DNA of 64,000 bases, from assembly GCA_023417065.1 (NCBI GenBank), contig JAEZGH010000129.1:1-64000 (forward strand). Direction: 5' to 3'. The DNA is from Bacteroidota bacterium. GTDB taxonomy: Bacteria; Bacteroidota; Bacteroidia; Cytophagales; Cyclobacteriaceae. Below, one piece after another: positions 28,255-36,925 of the stretch (its first letter is position 1; each line of letters opens with the position of its first letter). The position numbers and the translations under genes are program-made. The notes under the pieces are model-generated. The model worked only from the letters and a program-made list of their open reading frames with translations, searched no databases and was not told the DNA's origin.

Positions 28255-29331
28255 ATGTTTACCATTGATGCACACCTTGACCTTGCCATGAATGCCATGG
28301 AGTGGAACCGCGACTATCGGCGGCCCATCAAAGAAATCCGGAAGCGCGAGAAAGGATTGACCGACAAGCCTGACCGCGGCAACGGCGTTGTCAACTTCGC
28401 TGAGCTGAGAAAAGGGGATATAGGCCTGGTAGTGGCTACGCAGATTGCCCGATACGTCGCGCCGGACAATCCTCTGCCGGGATGGCATTCACCTCAACAG
28501 GCGTGGGCCCAGACGCAGGCACAACGTGCATGGTATGAAACCATGGTCGAAGCCGGGGAACTGATCCAGATTGAGAACTCTAAGCAACTGCGTGCGCACG
28601 TCAATCGGTGGACCGATGCCGACTCCAAAGATTTGCTGCCAATCGGTTTCATTCTCAGTCTGGAGGGAGCTGATTCTATCGTCGACCTCCATTACCTCGA
28701 AAAAGCCTGGTCATACGGACTTCGGGCAATCGGCCCCGGCCACTATGGTCCGGGACGCTACGCCCAGGGAACAAACGCCACCGGAGGTTTGGGGCGGGCA
28801 GGACGGGCGCTGCTGAAGGAGATGGAGCGGCTAAATATGATCCTCGACGTCACGCACCTTTGTGATGACAGCTTCTGGGAAGCGCTGAACCACTTCAACG
28901 GTCCTGTATGGGCCAGCCACAACAACTGCAGGGCCCTGGTATACCACAACCGCCAGTTCAGCGATGACCAGATTCGTGAACTGATCCGTCGTGGGGCAGT
29001 TATTGGCGGAGTAATGGACTGCTGGATGATGGTTCCGCGCTGGCAGAAGGGCGTTTCGACACCTGAGGGCATGAGCTGTACTCTGAACAGGCTTATCGAC
29101 CATATGGATCGCATCTGCCAGATTGCGGGAAATGCAGACCATATTGGCATCGGCTCCGACCTCGACGGAGCGTTCGGAAAAGAACAATCTCCGGCCGATA
29201 TTGAAACAATTGCCGACCTCCGCAAACTACCCTCACTCCTCTCCCAGCGTGGATACTCCGGGGTCGACGTCGGTAAGGTAATGCACGGCAACTGGCTGCG
29301 GTTTCTCCGCAATGCGTGGGAGAACCTGTAA
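28255..29331 (+). CDS. Membrane dipeptidase family protein (peptidase M19)
   Basis: This 358-residue zinc amidohydrolase-fold peptidase has His7 and Asp9 in DAHLDLA, a bridging Glu in SLEGADSI (about 143), His in DVTHLCDDSF and His in WASHNNCRAL, and the C-terminal IGIGSDLDG block. Renal dipeptidase relatives cleave dipeptides and accept D-residues at the C-terminal position. No signal peptide is seen, so it likely works in the cytosol. As the last gene of the GntP-RidA-dehydratase cluster it may release D-amino acids from peptides such as peptidoglycan fragments. Confidence 0.9.
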   Translation: MFTIDAHLDLAMNAMEWNRDYRRPIKEIRKREKGLTDKPDRGNGVVNFAELRKGDIGLVVATQIARYVAPDNPLPGWHSPQQAWAQTQAQRAWYETMVEAGELIQIENSKQLRAHVNRWTDADSKDLLPIGFILSLEGADSIVDLHYLEKAWSYGLRAIGPGHYGPGRYAQGTNATGGLGRAGRALLKEMERLNMILDVTHLCDDSFWEALNHFNGPVWASHNNCRALVYHNRQFSDDQIRELIRRGAVIGGVMDCWMMVPRWQKGVSTPEGMSCTLNRLIDHMDRICQIAGNADHIGIGSDLDGAFGKEQSPADIETIADLRKLPSLLSQRGYSGVDVGKVMHGNWLRFLRNAWENL

Positions 29332-29494
29332 ATCAACCGGATAGTAAGCTCGGGCAGCGTCCTGAAGGAGTCGCTTAACACGTAAGAATTTCGGCTGTGG
29401 GGACCTTTTTGTTACTGTTGAAATGTTTAATTTTCCAGAAACATAAAACGGGCATACTTTTTTTACGCGGTTGCGTTACTTACCTGCCTTCCTT

Positions 29495-31141
29495 ATGAAA
29501 AAGTCGCTTTACATATTGCTCTCCGTCGCCGTGCTGATGGTATGCCTCTCGTTCACGAAACCCGCAGAACGGTACTTCGAAATAGCCAAGAATCTCGACA
29601 TATTCGCGACCCTTTTCAAGGAGGTAAATGCTCTTTACGTCGATGAAGTGAATCCGAACCAGCTGATCCGCACGGGCATTGACGCCATGCTTGCCTCACT
29701 GGACCCCTACACGAACTACATCCCGGAAGATGAGGTTGAAGATTACCGTACCATGAACACAGGACAGTACGGTGGAATCGGTGCCATCACACGGGAAATC
29801 GGCAACAGGACTGTTGTCACCATGATCATGGAGGGCTACAGCGCCCAGAAGGGTGGCCTTCATATTGGCGACGAGATTCTAAAAATTGATGACGTAGATA
29901 TCACGCGCCTGAGCCGCGAAGAAGCCGGACAGCTGATGAAAGGTCAGCTGGGGATGCCGGTAACGCTGACCGTGAAGCGCTTTGGTTCAAAAGAACCTAT
30001 AAAACTGCAGTTCCTGAGAGAAAAGATCAAGGTACACAACGTTCCCTTCTCTGGCATGGTCGGCAACGACGTGGCCTATGTCCAGCTTAGCGATTTCACT
30101 CCCGATGCTGCCAAGGAAGTCAGGAATGCCCTGGCTGCCCTGAAGGAACAGGGTGCTAAAAGCGCAATTATTGACCTGCGAGGCAACCCCGGAGGACTCC
30201 TCCTGGAAGCAGTTCATATTTCCAACCTCTTCCTGCCGAAAGGGAAACTTGTAGTTAGCACGAAGGGCAAGATCCCCGAACACAACCTGAGTTATGAAAC
30301 GCAAAGCACGCCACTGGATGATCAGATGCCTGTTGCAGTACTGATCAACCGCGGCAGCGCCTCGGCTTCTGAAATCGTTGCGGGCACGATCCAGGACTAT
30401 GACCGTGGAGTAGTCATTGGTGAGAAATCGTATGGCAAAGGCCTTGTTCAGATCAGCCGGCCCTTGTCGTATAACTCACAGCTTAAGGTCACCACCGCGA
30501 AGTACTATACGCCAACCGGTCGATGCATCCAGGCACTTGACTACACGCACCGCCGCGATGACGGCAGCGTGGGTTCAATCCCTGATTCACTGAAGAGCTC
30601 ATTCAAAACTCCCAACGGCCGAACCGTTTATGACGGAGGAGGAATTGAACCCGATGTAATCACAACGCCAATGGAGGCTCATGCGCTCACGCAGGTGTTG
30701 TTCGAAAAAGGATACCTTTTCGACTTCGCTACCGAATTCTGTCACACACTCAAAGAACCCGTTGACGCAAAAAGTTTCCGCCTGTCGGATGAGGGCTACA
30801 ACCAATTCATCAGCTTCATGAAGGGCAAAGACTACAGTTACAAGACTCAGGCAGAAGCGGAAATCGAGCAGTTCATCGAAGAAGCGAAAAAAGAAAGATA
30901 CTTCGATGAAATCAAACCTCAGGTAGAACAGGTTTATAAACGGATCACCGACAACAAGAAGAACGATCTGATGGTCTATAAGGATCAGATCAGCATGTTG
31001 CTTGAGGATGAAATTGTATCCCGCTACCACCTGGAAAGAGGCAGCGTGGAATCGCGTTTCAAATATGATCAGGATGTCGCTGCTGCGGTGAAAATCTTAC
31101 ACGATCAGGAGCAGTACAGGAAGATCCTGAACGCACGATAA
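29495..31141 (+). CDS. C-terminal processing peptidase, S41 family (CtpA/Prc-like)
   Basis: 548 residues from MKKSLYILL (29495), which gives a proper signal peptide/anchor; an upstream GTG-type frame begins at 29471. A PDZ domain spans about 85-170 (YGGIGAI, GDEILKIDD). The S41 core follows, with IDLRGNPGG, the catalytic Ser in NRGSASASEIVAG and the catalytic Lys in GEKSYGKGLVQ. A long charged helical C-terminal tail (about 430-548) is typical of Bacteroidota members. It acts in the periplasm on C-terminal protein ends. An alpha/beta-hydrolase lipoprotein gene begins 24 bases later. Confidence 0.95.
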   Translation: MKKSLYILLSVAVLMVCLSFTKPAERYFEIAKNLDIFATLFKEVNALYVDEVNPNQLIRTGIDAMLASLDPYTNYIPEDEVEDYRTMNTGQYGGIGAITREIGNRTVVTMIMEGYSAQKGGLHIGDEILKIDDVDITRLSREEAGQLMKGQLGMPVTLTVKRFGSKEPIKLQFLREKIKVHNVPFSGMVGNDVAYVQLSDFTPDAAKEVRNALAALKEQGAKSAIIDLRGNPGGLLLEAVHISNLFLPKGKLVVSTKGKIPEHNLSYETQSTPLDDQMPVAVLINRGSASASEIVAGTIQDYDRGVVIGEKSYGKGLVQISRPLSYNSQLKVTTAKYYTPTGRCIQALDYTHRRDDGSVGSIPDSLKSSFKTPNGRTVYDGGGIEPDVITTPMEAHALTQVLFEKGYLFDFATEFCHTLKEPVDAKSFRLSDEGYNQFISFMKGKDYSYKTQAEAEIEQFIEEAKKERYFDEIKPQVEQVYKRITDNKKNDLMVYKDQISMLLEDEIVSRYHLERGSVESRFKYDQDVAAAVKILHDQEQYRKILNAR

Positions 31142-31165
31142 CTTTCCTTTTATTAACTTGTTTCC

Positions 31166-32071
31166 ATGGCCCGTTATGGAAACGTATTTGCAACTGGATT
31201 ATTAGCCGCGTGTTCTGCGCTTAGCGGATGCGTTACGTTTCGCGAGAAGCCCAAAGTTATTACGAGCTACTTCGCCGCGCACGATGTTGAGGGAACGATT
31301 GAATCTTATCAGTCGGGCAATCGCAAGATGCATTACGCACAAACCGGCGACGATGAAAAACCTCTGGTAGTTTTCGTGCACGGCTCACCCGGATCACTGA
31401 GTGCTTTTGTTCCCTTCCTTGTGGATTCCAGTCTGCTGGCCCGCGCTCAGCTTATCTCAGTCGATCGCCCTGGGTTCGGATATTCCCGTTATGGCTTAGC
31501 GGAGAGAACGCTCACGACACAGGCCAGCGTCATTCGTGATTTACTTGTCGAGAAGAAAGGGAACAGGCCTCTCATCCTTGTCGGGCACTCGCTGGGCGGA
31601 CCACTCGTGGCGCGACTCGCAATGGATTATCCCGATCTTGTCGACGGACTCGTCATCGTAGCGGGCGCGATCGATCCTGAACTGGAACCTGATGAGGCAT
31701 GGTTCCGTGCACCCCTTGCAACACCTTTCCTCAGATGGATACTTCCCGGATCGCTGCGGGCTTCCAACTATGAATTGTATCATCTGAAGCCGGAACTCGA
31801 ACGCATGCTGCCTTATTGGAAAAACCTGCGATGTCCCGTGGTTATCATTCACGGCAAAAAGGATAACCTCGTTCCGTTCGGGAATGTCGCCTTCGCAGAG
31901 AAACATATTGACCCAGCACTGACGAAATACATTTCGCACGAGGGCGCACGCCATTTTATCCCCTGGGAACAGCCTGATATGATTGTCGAAGGCGTGAGCT
32001 ACCTTCTGGAAAGACTTTCCAGTGAGCCACGCGTAACAAATCCACATCCTGTAACTTCAGCGTCGGATTGA
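31166..32071 (+). CDS. Alpha/beta-hydrolase lipoprotein
   Basis: The 301-residue protein carries a type II signal peptide with lipobox LSGC (Cys22). The hydrolase core shows the oxyanion motif VHGSPGS, the nucleophile elbow VGHSLGGPL, an acid-bearing region VIIHGKKDNLVP and the His in GARHFIPWEQP. It probably sits in the envelope as an esterase or amidase of unknown substrate. It follows the S41 peptidase by 24 bases and is convergent with the arabinan locus, ending 31 bases before the GH43 stop. Confidence 0.88.
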   Translation: MARYGNVFATGLLAACSALSGCVTFREKPKVITSYFAAHDVEGTIESYQSGNRKMHYAQTGDDEKPLVVFVHGSPGSLSAFVPFLVDSSLLARAQLISVDRPGFGYSRYGLAERTLTTQASVIRDLLVEKKGNRPLILVGHSLGGPLVARLAMDYPDLVDGLVIVAGAIDPELEPDEAWFRAPLATPFLRWILPGSLRASNYELYHLKPELERMLPYWKNLRCPVVIIHGKKDNLVPFGNVAFAEKHIDPALTKYISHEGARHFIPWEQPDMIVEGVSYLLERLSSEPRVTNPHPVTSASD

Positions 32072-32102
32072 CAGCCGTCATTCGAAAACAGTTAACGATG
32101 GG

Positions 32103-33110
32103 TTAATCGAGGGAGGCTTCCGGCCACCCATCTTCATTCCATCTTAATCTGGCTATTTTCAGCACAGGCTTTCCTTCGTCTTGCATGTCGTACGCGTGAA
32201 AAAGCATAAGGTCTTCACCATCGATAGTGTAAACCGAATTATGCCCTACTCCTGGATATCGCTCATTCCCTTTCAGCACCAACGTACCACCACCTTGATC
32301 AAGGCGATTACCATCTGCGTCATGATACGGCCCATGAACTTTATCTGACCTTCCCACAACAATCTTATACGTACTTTCAGCGCCGCGGCAACAGAAATCG
32401 AAACTTACGAAGAGGTAGAACAGTCCGTTTTTCCTGAAGATAAAAGGCGCTTCGACTGCGCCTTCACCGGCGTTTCGATCGTCGGTTCTAAAATCACGCG
32501 CTCTCTTCGAAATAGTGTACCACTCTTCAGGTTTGGCAATGGTCGTACGATCCGGATTCAACTTAACGAGTTTCATACCGCTCCAGAAGGATCCGAACGC
32601 AAGCCACGGAACCTGTTGAGAGTCTACCACCAGGTTAGGGTCTATCGCATTCCACAGGTCGCGGCCGGGGACAGATTGTATCACTTTTCCATGATCCACC
32701 CATTTGAAGTTCTTATCATTGGGATCAAGTGTTTTGTTGGTAGCGAGGCCGATGCACGAAGTATTCTTTCCGAAGGCAGAAACCGAGTAATATAAGTAAT
32801 ACGTACCGTCGTGAAATGAAATATCGGGAGCCCAGATATGTCCTTTGAACCCTGGAATCTCGTCAACGGCCCAGCTGGGCGCGGCCTCAAAAACGGGAGC
32901 TTCCTTTTTCCAGTTGGTCAGGTCTTTGGAAGAAAAAACGGAGATTCCCATCCCGGTGCAGAACAGGTAATACGTATCACCCTGACGGATCATAACAGGA
33001 TCGTGCACCCTGATGCTCTGTGCCAGAGCCGGGAGCGCAAAAAGCATAGCGGATAACACTATGGCTATCCGCATGCTATTGGATTCATTCCGACTTCTGA
33101 AACTGCGCAT
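32103..33110 (-). CDS. GH43 family arabinanase/arabinosidase, secreted
   Basis: 335 residues. The start at 33110 is coupled to the upstream GH51 stop as TAATG; an internal ATG at 33074 (MRIAIVLSAMLF) gives a shorter signal peptide. Five-bladed propeller catalytic residues are visible: base Asp in RVHDPVMI, pKa-modulating Asp in IDPNLVVDS and acid Glu in GAVEAPFIF. The HIWAPDISFHDG block is typical of GH43 arabinan endo-1,5-alpha-L-arabinanases. It would cut arabinan backbone outside the cytoplasm. Its place as last gene after two GH51 enzymes supports arabinan rather than xylan as the substrate. Confidence 0.92.
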   Translation of the reverse strand: MRSFRSRNESNSMRIAIVLSAMLFALPALAQSIRVHDPVMIRQGDTYYLFCTGMGISVFSSKDLTNWKKEAPVFEAAPSWAVDEIPGFKGHIWAPDISFHDGTYYLYYSVSAFGKNTSCIGLATNKTLDPNDKNFKWVDHGKVIQSVPGRDLWNAIDPNLVVDSQQVPWLAFGSFWSGMKLVKLNPDRTTIAKPEEWYTISKRARDFRTDDRNAGEGAVEAPFIFRKNGLFYLFVSFDFCCRGAESTYKIVVGRSDKVHGPYHDADGNRLDQGGGTLVLKGNERYPGVGHNSVYTIDGEDLMLFHAYDMQDEGKPVLKIARLRWNEDGWPEASLD

Positions 33111-35089
33111 TACAGCGTCTTGATCTTAATGACCGTGAGTGAACGCGGTTTCAGGGAAAGCTTGACATTTTTACCTTGTACGACAGCTTTTCCTGCCTGC
33201 GGCTTAATGTTTTCCGGTGCTGCGAAGGAGTTGACCGCGTCGTCTTCGCTGCCCGCCAACGTGATTGTCTGAGCTTCTCCGGCCAGGCGTTTCTTGCTAC
33301 TCAACTGAAACTCGGCATCGCGGGCTTCATTAGATGCGTTTACCACTTTGATTACAACCTCTTTCGTATCAGCGTCCCAAACAGCGGAGGCATATAGTTG
33401 TTTCTGGCCTGTTACCTTCTCCTTGCCGGAAGTAACGGACAGACCATGCGTTCCGCGATTCGTTGAGAATAGTTGCTGGACATAATAATTAGGGGTAGCG
33501 TATGATTCGAGGTTGTTGAACCAAATCAGGTCAGGTGTCCACTGCCAACCATCCGCATGAGCCAACAACGGAGCATACGACGCAAGGTGAACGATATCGG
33601 CGTTGCGTTCAAGGCCGGTCATAAACGCAGCTTCACTAAGGGCACACAGCCAGTTGTTTTTGTTATCAGGACTTGCGATTGCAACACTTTGTGCAGCGTA
33701 CTCACCGGCGAATATTTTGGGGCCATTGCGATCATAAGAATCGTAACGCGTGGAGTTTTGGAAGAACCATTCAGGAGTATTGTAATAGTGCTCATCAACG
33801 AGCTCAGCCTTCATCTCCTTGAGTTCTTTCACTGCATAATCAAACAACTCGCCGTCAGGGAAAGGACCTGTTCCCGATACGATGATTATCTCAGGATACT
33901 TTTCCTTAATGGCCTTTTCAAAGACCTTATATCTTTCGATGTATTGCGGCCCCCATTGTTCGTTACCTATACCGATGAACTTCATGTTGAAAGGTTCAGG
34001 ATGCCCCATTTCAGCGCGCAGTTTTCCCCATTTGCTGGTCACAGGCCCGTTGGCAAACTCAATCAGGTCCAGAGCATCCTGCACGTAAGGTTCCAGTTCG
34101 TCCATCGGAACAACCTCGGCAGTGTTGAATTGACACGCCAGACCGCAACTGAGAATCGGCAGCGGCTCTGCGCCAAGGTCTTCTGAAAGAAGGAAGTATT
34201 CATAGAAACCAAGTCCGAAGGATTGGAAGTAGTCCGGAGTAGGACGATGCGCGAACTCCGTGTTCCAGCGGTTAATAAGTACTTCGCGTTCTTCTACGGG
34301 TCCGACTGTTTTCTTCCACTGATAGCGTTGGGAAAGATCGCGGCCTTCAACGATACATCCTCCGGGGAAGCGCAGGAATCCCGGCTTCAGATCTGCCAGC
34401 AACTGAACGAGATCTTTACGTAATCCGCCGGGCCGGTTTTTCCAGGTGTCCTCAGGGAACAGGGATACCATGTCCATATCAAGAACTCCCTTGCCTTCGA
34501 ACCAAATGTTGAGTGACGCTTTGGGATCAGTTGCTGACGCCGTAAGAGTCGCTTCATATTTCTTCCAGTCTTTTCCGGAAGGCGTAACGGTGGCATTTGC
34601 AATAGCCTTGCCGTTGGCATCAACGAGTTCAACTCTGAGCTTTGTGTTGCCATCAAGTTGAGCTGCAAGAACGGAGAACTTATACCGTGCTCCGGCCTTC
34701 ACGCCTATACCACGAAAGCCTTCGTTTGAAAGTCCATAACCAGTGTCATTGAAAACCGACACCCGGGCAAACCGTGGATTGGAATATCCTTCCCCGCGAT
34801 TGATGATCATTATCCTTCCGGCATTGCTTTGAATGGCGAAGCGGTCGCTCTGGTGTTCCTTCCACCCCATCAGCGGGACATCGAACTCAAAAGAGCGGTT
34901 CTTGATCTGCTCGGCGTAAATTCCTCCATCCGCGCCGAAGTTGATGTCTTCAAAAAAGACACCCCACATCGTTGGCTGGATTTCAAATACAGGTTTATCT
35001 ACGGCGACAACCATCTTCTGGGATTGGGCAAATCCGATAAATGGCACGACCATCGCGATGGCGAGAATTCCTGTTTTTAACATCTTCAT
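33110..35089 (-). CDS. GH51 alpha-L-arabinofuranosidase (long form with N-terminal carbohydrate-binding region)
   Basis: 659 residues from MKMLKTGIL (35089); the frame continues upstream to 35173 without a signal-like start. The signal peptide ends near IGFAQ. A beta-sandwich region (about 100-240) precedes the catalytic barrel. The acid/base Glu is in GIGNEQWGP and the nucleophile Glu is probably in FAGEYAAQ. It removes arabinofuranosyl side chains from arabinan or arabinoxylan, most likely in the periplasm. It stops where GH43 starts (TAATG). A 13-bp match to the araB operator lies upstream at 35225-35237. Confidence 0.93.
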   Translation of the reverse strand: MKMLKTGILAIAMVVPFIGFAQSQKMVVAVDKPVFEIQPTMWGVFFEDINFGADGGIYAEQIKNRSFEFDVPLMGWKEHQSDRFAIQSNAGRIMIINRGEGYSNPRFARVSVFNDTGYGLSNEGFRGIGVKAGARYKFSVLAAQLDGNTKLRVELVDANGKAIANATVTPSGKDWKKYEATLTASATDPKASLNIWFEGKGVLDMDMVSLFPEDTWKNRPGGLRKDLVQLLADLKPGFLRFPGGCIVEGRDLSQRYQWKKTVGPVEEREVLINRWNTEFAHRPTPDYFQSFGLGFYEYFLLSEDLGAEPLPILSCGLACQFNTAEVVPMDELEPYVQDALDLIEFANGPVTSKWGKLRAEMGHPEPFNMKFIGIGNEQWGPQYIERYKVFEKAIKEKYPEIIIVSGTGPFPDGELFDYAVKELKEMKAELVDEHYYNTPEWFFQNSTRYDSYDRNGPKIFAGEYAAQSVAIASPDNKNNWLCALSEAAFMTGLERNADIVHLASYAPLLAHADGWQWTPDLIWFNNLESYATPNYYVQQLFSTNRGTHGLSVTSGKEKVTGQKQLYASAVWDADTKEVVIKVVNASNEARDAEFQLSSKKRLAGEAQTITLAGSEDDAVNSFAAPENIKPQAGKAVVQGKNVKLSLKPRSLTVIKIKTL

Positions 35090-35225
35090 GGCTTCGATTA
35101 CTGGTTGTTTATAGTTGATAGAATTGTTCCTCCTCGGAACAGAGCTGGCGATGTTATCTTTTTCGATAATCATCGTTGAGCTCCACAGGAGTACAATTTA
35201 CACCTAAATAATTAACCGTAAACAA

Positions 35226-35246
35226 TACACTTATTTTTTTTGGCAA
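35226..35246. promoter_or_regulatory. Putative AraR operator, half-conserved, upstream of GH51
   Basis: TACACTTA (35226-35233) and the adjoining T-run reproduce the left half of the perfect araB-upstream inverted repeat, in the same orientation. The exact shared word is ATACACTTATTTT (35225-35237). The right half-site is poorly conserved (15 of 21 positions match overall). It lies about 137 bases before the GH51 start codon. Confidence 0.45.
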
Positions 35247-35303
35247 CGATTGCGCGATTTCTTCCAATGGATCTTAGGGCAGTCGCCGAGGGCGCTTTAA
35301 ACT

Positions 35304-35337
35304 AAAAAAGGGAACCTCACCCCGTGAAGTTCCCTTT
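35304..35337 (-). terminator. Intrinsic terminator of the araR-GH51 unit
   Basis: AAAGGGAAC (35307-35315) pairs with GTTCCCTTT (35329-35337), with further TCAC/GTGA pairing inside. On the minus strand it is followed by a run of T (35304-35309). It is 20 bases past the stop of the second GH51 gene and separates it from the GH51-GH43 pair. Confidence 0.88.
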
Positions 35338-35356
35338 CCTGATTCCGTCCGAAAGT

Positions 35357-36910
35357 TTATTTGATTTCAAATACCACCACGGAGAAAGGAGGCATTTTGA
35401 TCGTCAGGTTAGCCCCTTTAACCTGGAATCCTTTGAACGCTTTAGGCGTAATCAGATCAGGTTTTTCAAAGGTATTATGGTCCGTCACCTTGCCTGACGT
35501 AAGGATTCGGGCCGTGATATTTTTGTACGTATCCGGCAATTTAATTGTAACGTCCTGAGAAGCCTTGTAGTCGATGTTGACCACGCTCACATGAACGGTG
35601 TTCGTGCTGTCTACGGAAGCAGATGCCGAAATAGCCGGAAGCTTTTCTTTTCCAAAAGAGTACGTGCCGGTTTCAACCTCAACAGGAATCAGTTTTGCAT
35701 CCTGGTGCACCTTATACATTTCCATTACATGGTAAGTCGGCGTGAGAATGAGCTTTTCATCGTCGGTAAGAATTACTGCCTGCAATACGTTAATAGCCTG
35801 AGCGAGATTAGCCATACGCACGCGTTCAGCGTGATTATTGAAAATGTTAAGGGTAACACCGGCGATCATCGCATCACGCATCGTATTCTGCTGATACAGG
35901 AAGCCAGGATTGGTACCGGGTTCAACCTCATACCATCCACCCCACTCGTCAACTACGAGGGCAACTTTCTTTTCCGGGTCATAGCGATCCATGATGGTAG
36001 AGTGACGTGTTACGAGTTCTTCCATCTGCAGCGCATTTCTCAGTATTGTGAAATACTGGCTTTCATCAAATTGCGTCGAAGGACCTTTTGCATTCCAGTC
36101 GATGACGGAGTAATGGTGAAGAGCGACTCCTTCCAACAGGTTATGCGGAACATCACGCATGAGAACTTCCGTCCAGTGATAGTCGTCGCTGCTGGCACCG
36201 GATGCTATTCTGAAAAGTCCGCCGGTGTTCGTCCATCCACTCATAAATGTGGCATACTGACGATATACATCCGCATAGTATTCCGCGCGCATATGTCCGC
36301 CGCAGCCCCATGCTTCGTTACCAACACCCCAGTAATTCACATTCCAGGGTTTCTCGCGGCCATTGGCTTTACGTAGATTCGACATCGGGCTTTCGCCTTC
36401 GAAGTTTACGTACTGGACCCATTCTGTCAATTCCTGAACGGTACCACTTCCTACGTTGGCCGCCAGATAAGGCGTCGCGCCAAGCAGTTCGCACATATCA
36501 AGGAAGTCGTGAGTACCGAAGCTGTTGTCTTCTGTTACGTTACCCCACCAGGTGTTTACGATACTGGGACGCTTGTCCTTTGGACCGATTCCGTCTTTCC
36601 AGTGATATGTATCGGCAAAGCATCCACCTGGCCAGCGGAGGTTGGGAATCTGAAGTTTCCTGAGGGCTTCAATCACATCCTTGCGAATACCATTGACGTG
36701 GGGAATTTTGGTGTTCGATTCTCCAACGTAGAACCCGCCGTAGATACATCTTCCAAGGTGTTCGGCAAAGTGACCATAAATATGTTTGTTTATGGTGTGC
36801 TTGCCATTCTTCGATTGAAGAGTCACTGTGTTTTGGGCATTACCGGTCGTCATGGCTAATACCATGAAAATTGATATGCCCGTTCTGAGTAGTACTGAGC
36901 GGATATTCAT
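35357..36910 (-). CDS. GH51 alpha-N-arabinofuranosidase (short form), secreted
   Basis: The 517-residue protein has a signal peptide (MNIRSVLLRTG to TTGNAQ). The GH51 barrel and C-terminal beta-sandwich show the acid/base Glu in GVGNEAWGCGG and the nucleophile Glu in VVDEWGGWYE. Most intracellular GH51 enzymes lack a signal, so export fits periplasmic debranching. The gene starts 15 bases after the AraR-like regulator stop and ends in a strong terminator. It would release L-arabinose for the transporters encoded upstream. Confidence 0.95.
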   Translation of the reverse strand: MNIRSVLLRTGISIFMVLAMTTGNAQNTVTLQSKNGKHTINKHIYGHFAEHLGRCIYGGFYVGESNTKIPHVNGIRKDVIEALRKLQIPNLRWPGGCFADTYHWKDGIGPKDKRPSIVNTWWGNVTEDNSFGTHDFLDMCELLGATPYLAANVGSGTVQELTEWVQYVNFEGESPMSNLRKANGREKPWNVNYWGVGNEAWGCGGHMRAEYYADVYRQYATFMSGWTNTGGLFRIASGASSDDYHWTEVLMRDVPHNLLEGVALHHYSVIDWNAKGPSTQFDESQYFTILRNALQMEELVTRHSTIMDRYDPEKKVALVVDEWGGWYEVEPGTNPGFLYQQNTMRDAMIAGVTLNIFNNHAERVRMANLAQAINVLQAVILTDDEKLILTPTYHVMEMYKVHQDAKLIPVEVETGTYSFGKEKLPAISASASVDSTNTVHVSVVNIDYKASQDVTIKLPDTYKNITARILTSGKVTDHNTFEKPDLITPKAFKGFQVKGANLTIKMPPFSVVVFEIK

Positions 36911-36925
36911 AGGTTTATGGTTGTA

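Noticed and set aside
33557..34186. 209-residue plus-strand open frame
   Set aside because: Shadow of the GH51 gene 33110-35089 on the opposite strand, no family resemblance.
35197..35222. Imperfect repeat TTTAC...GTAAA upstream of GH51 considered as a second AraR site
   Set aside because: The internal positions do not match the araB operator, and symmetry is broken at several positions.
35591..36376. 261-residue plus-strand open frame
   Set aside because: It is antisense to the GH51 gene 35357-36910, which has a signal peptide and intact catalytic motifs; the plus-strand translation shows no domain.
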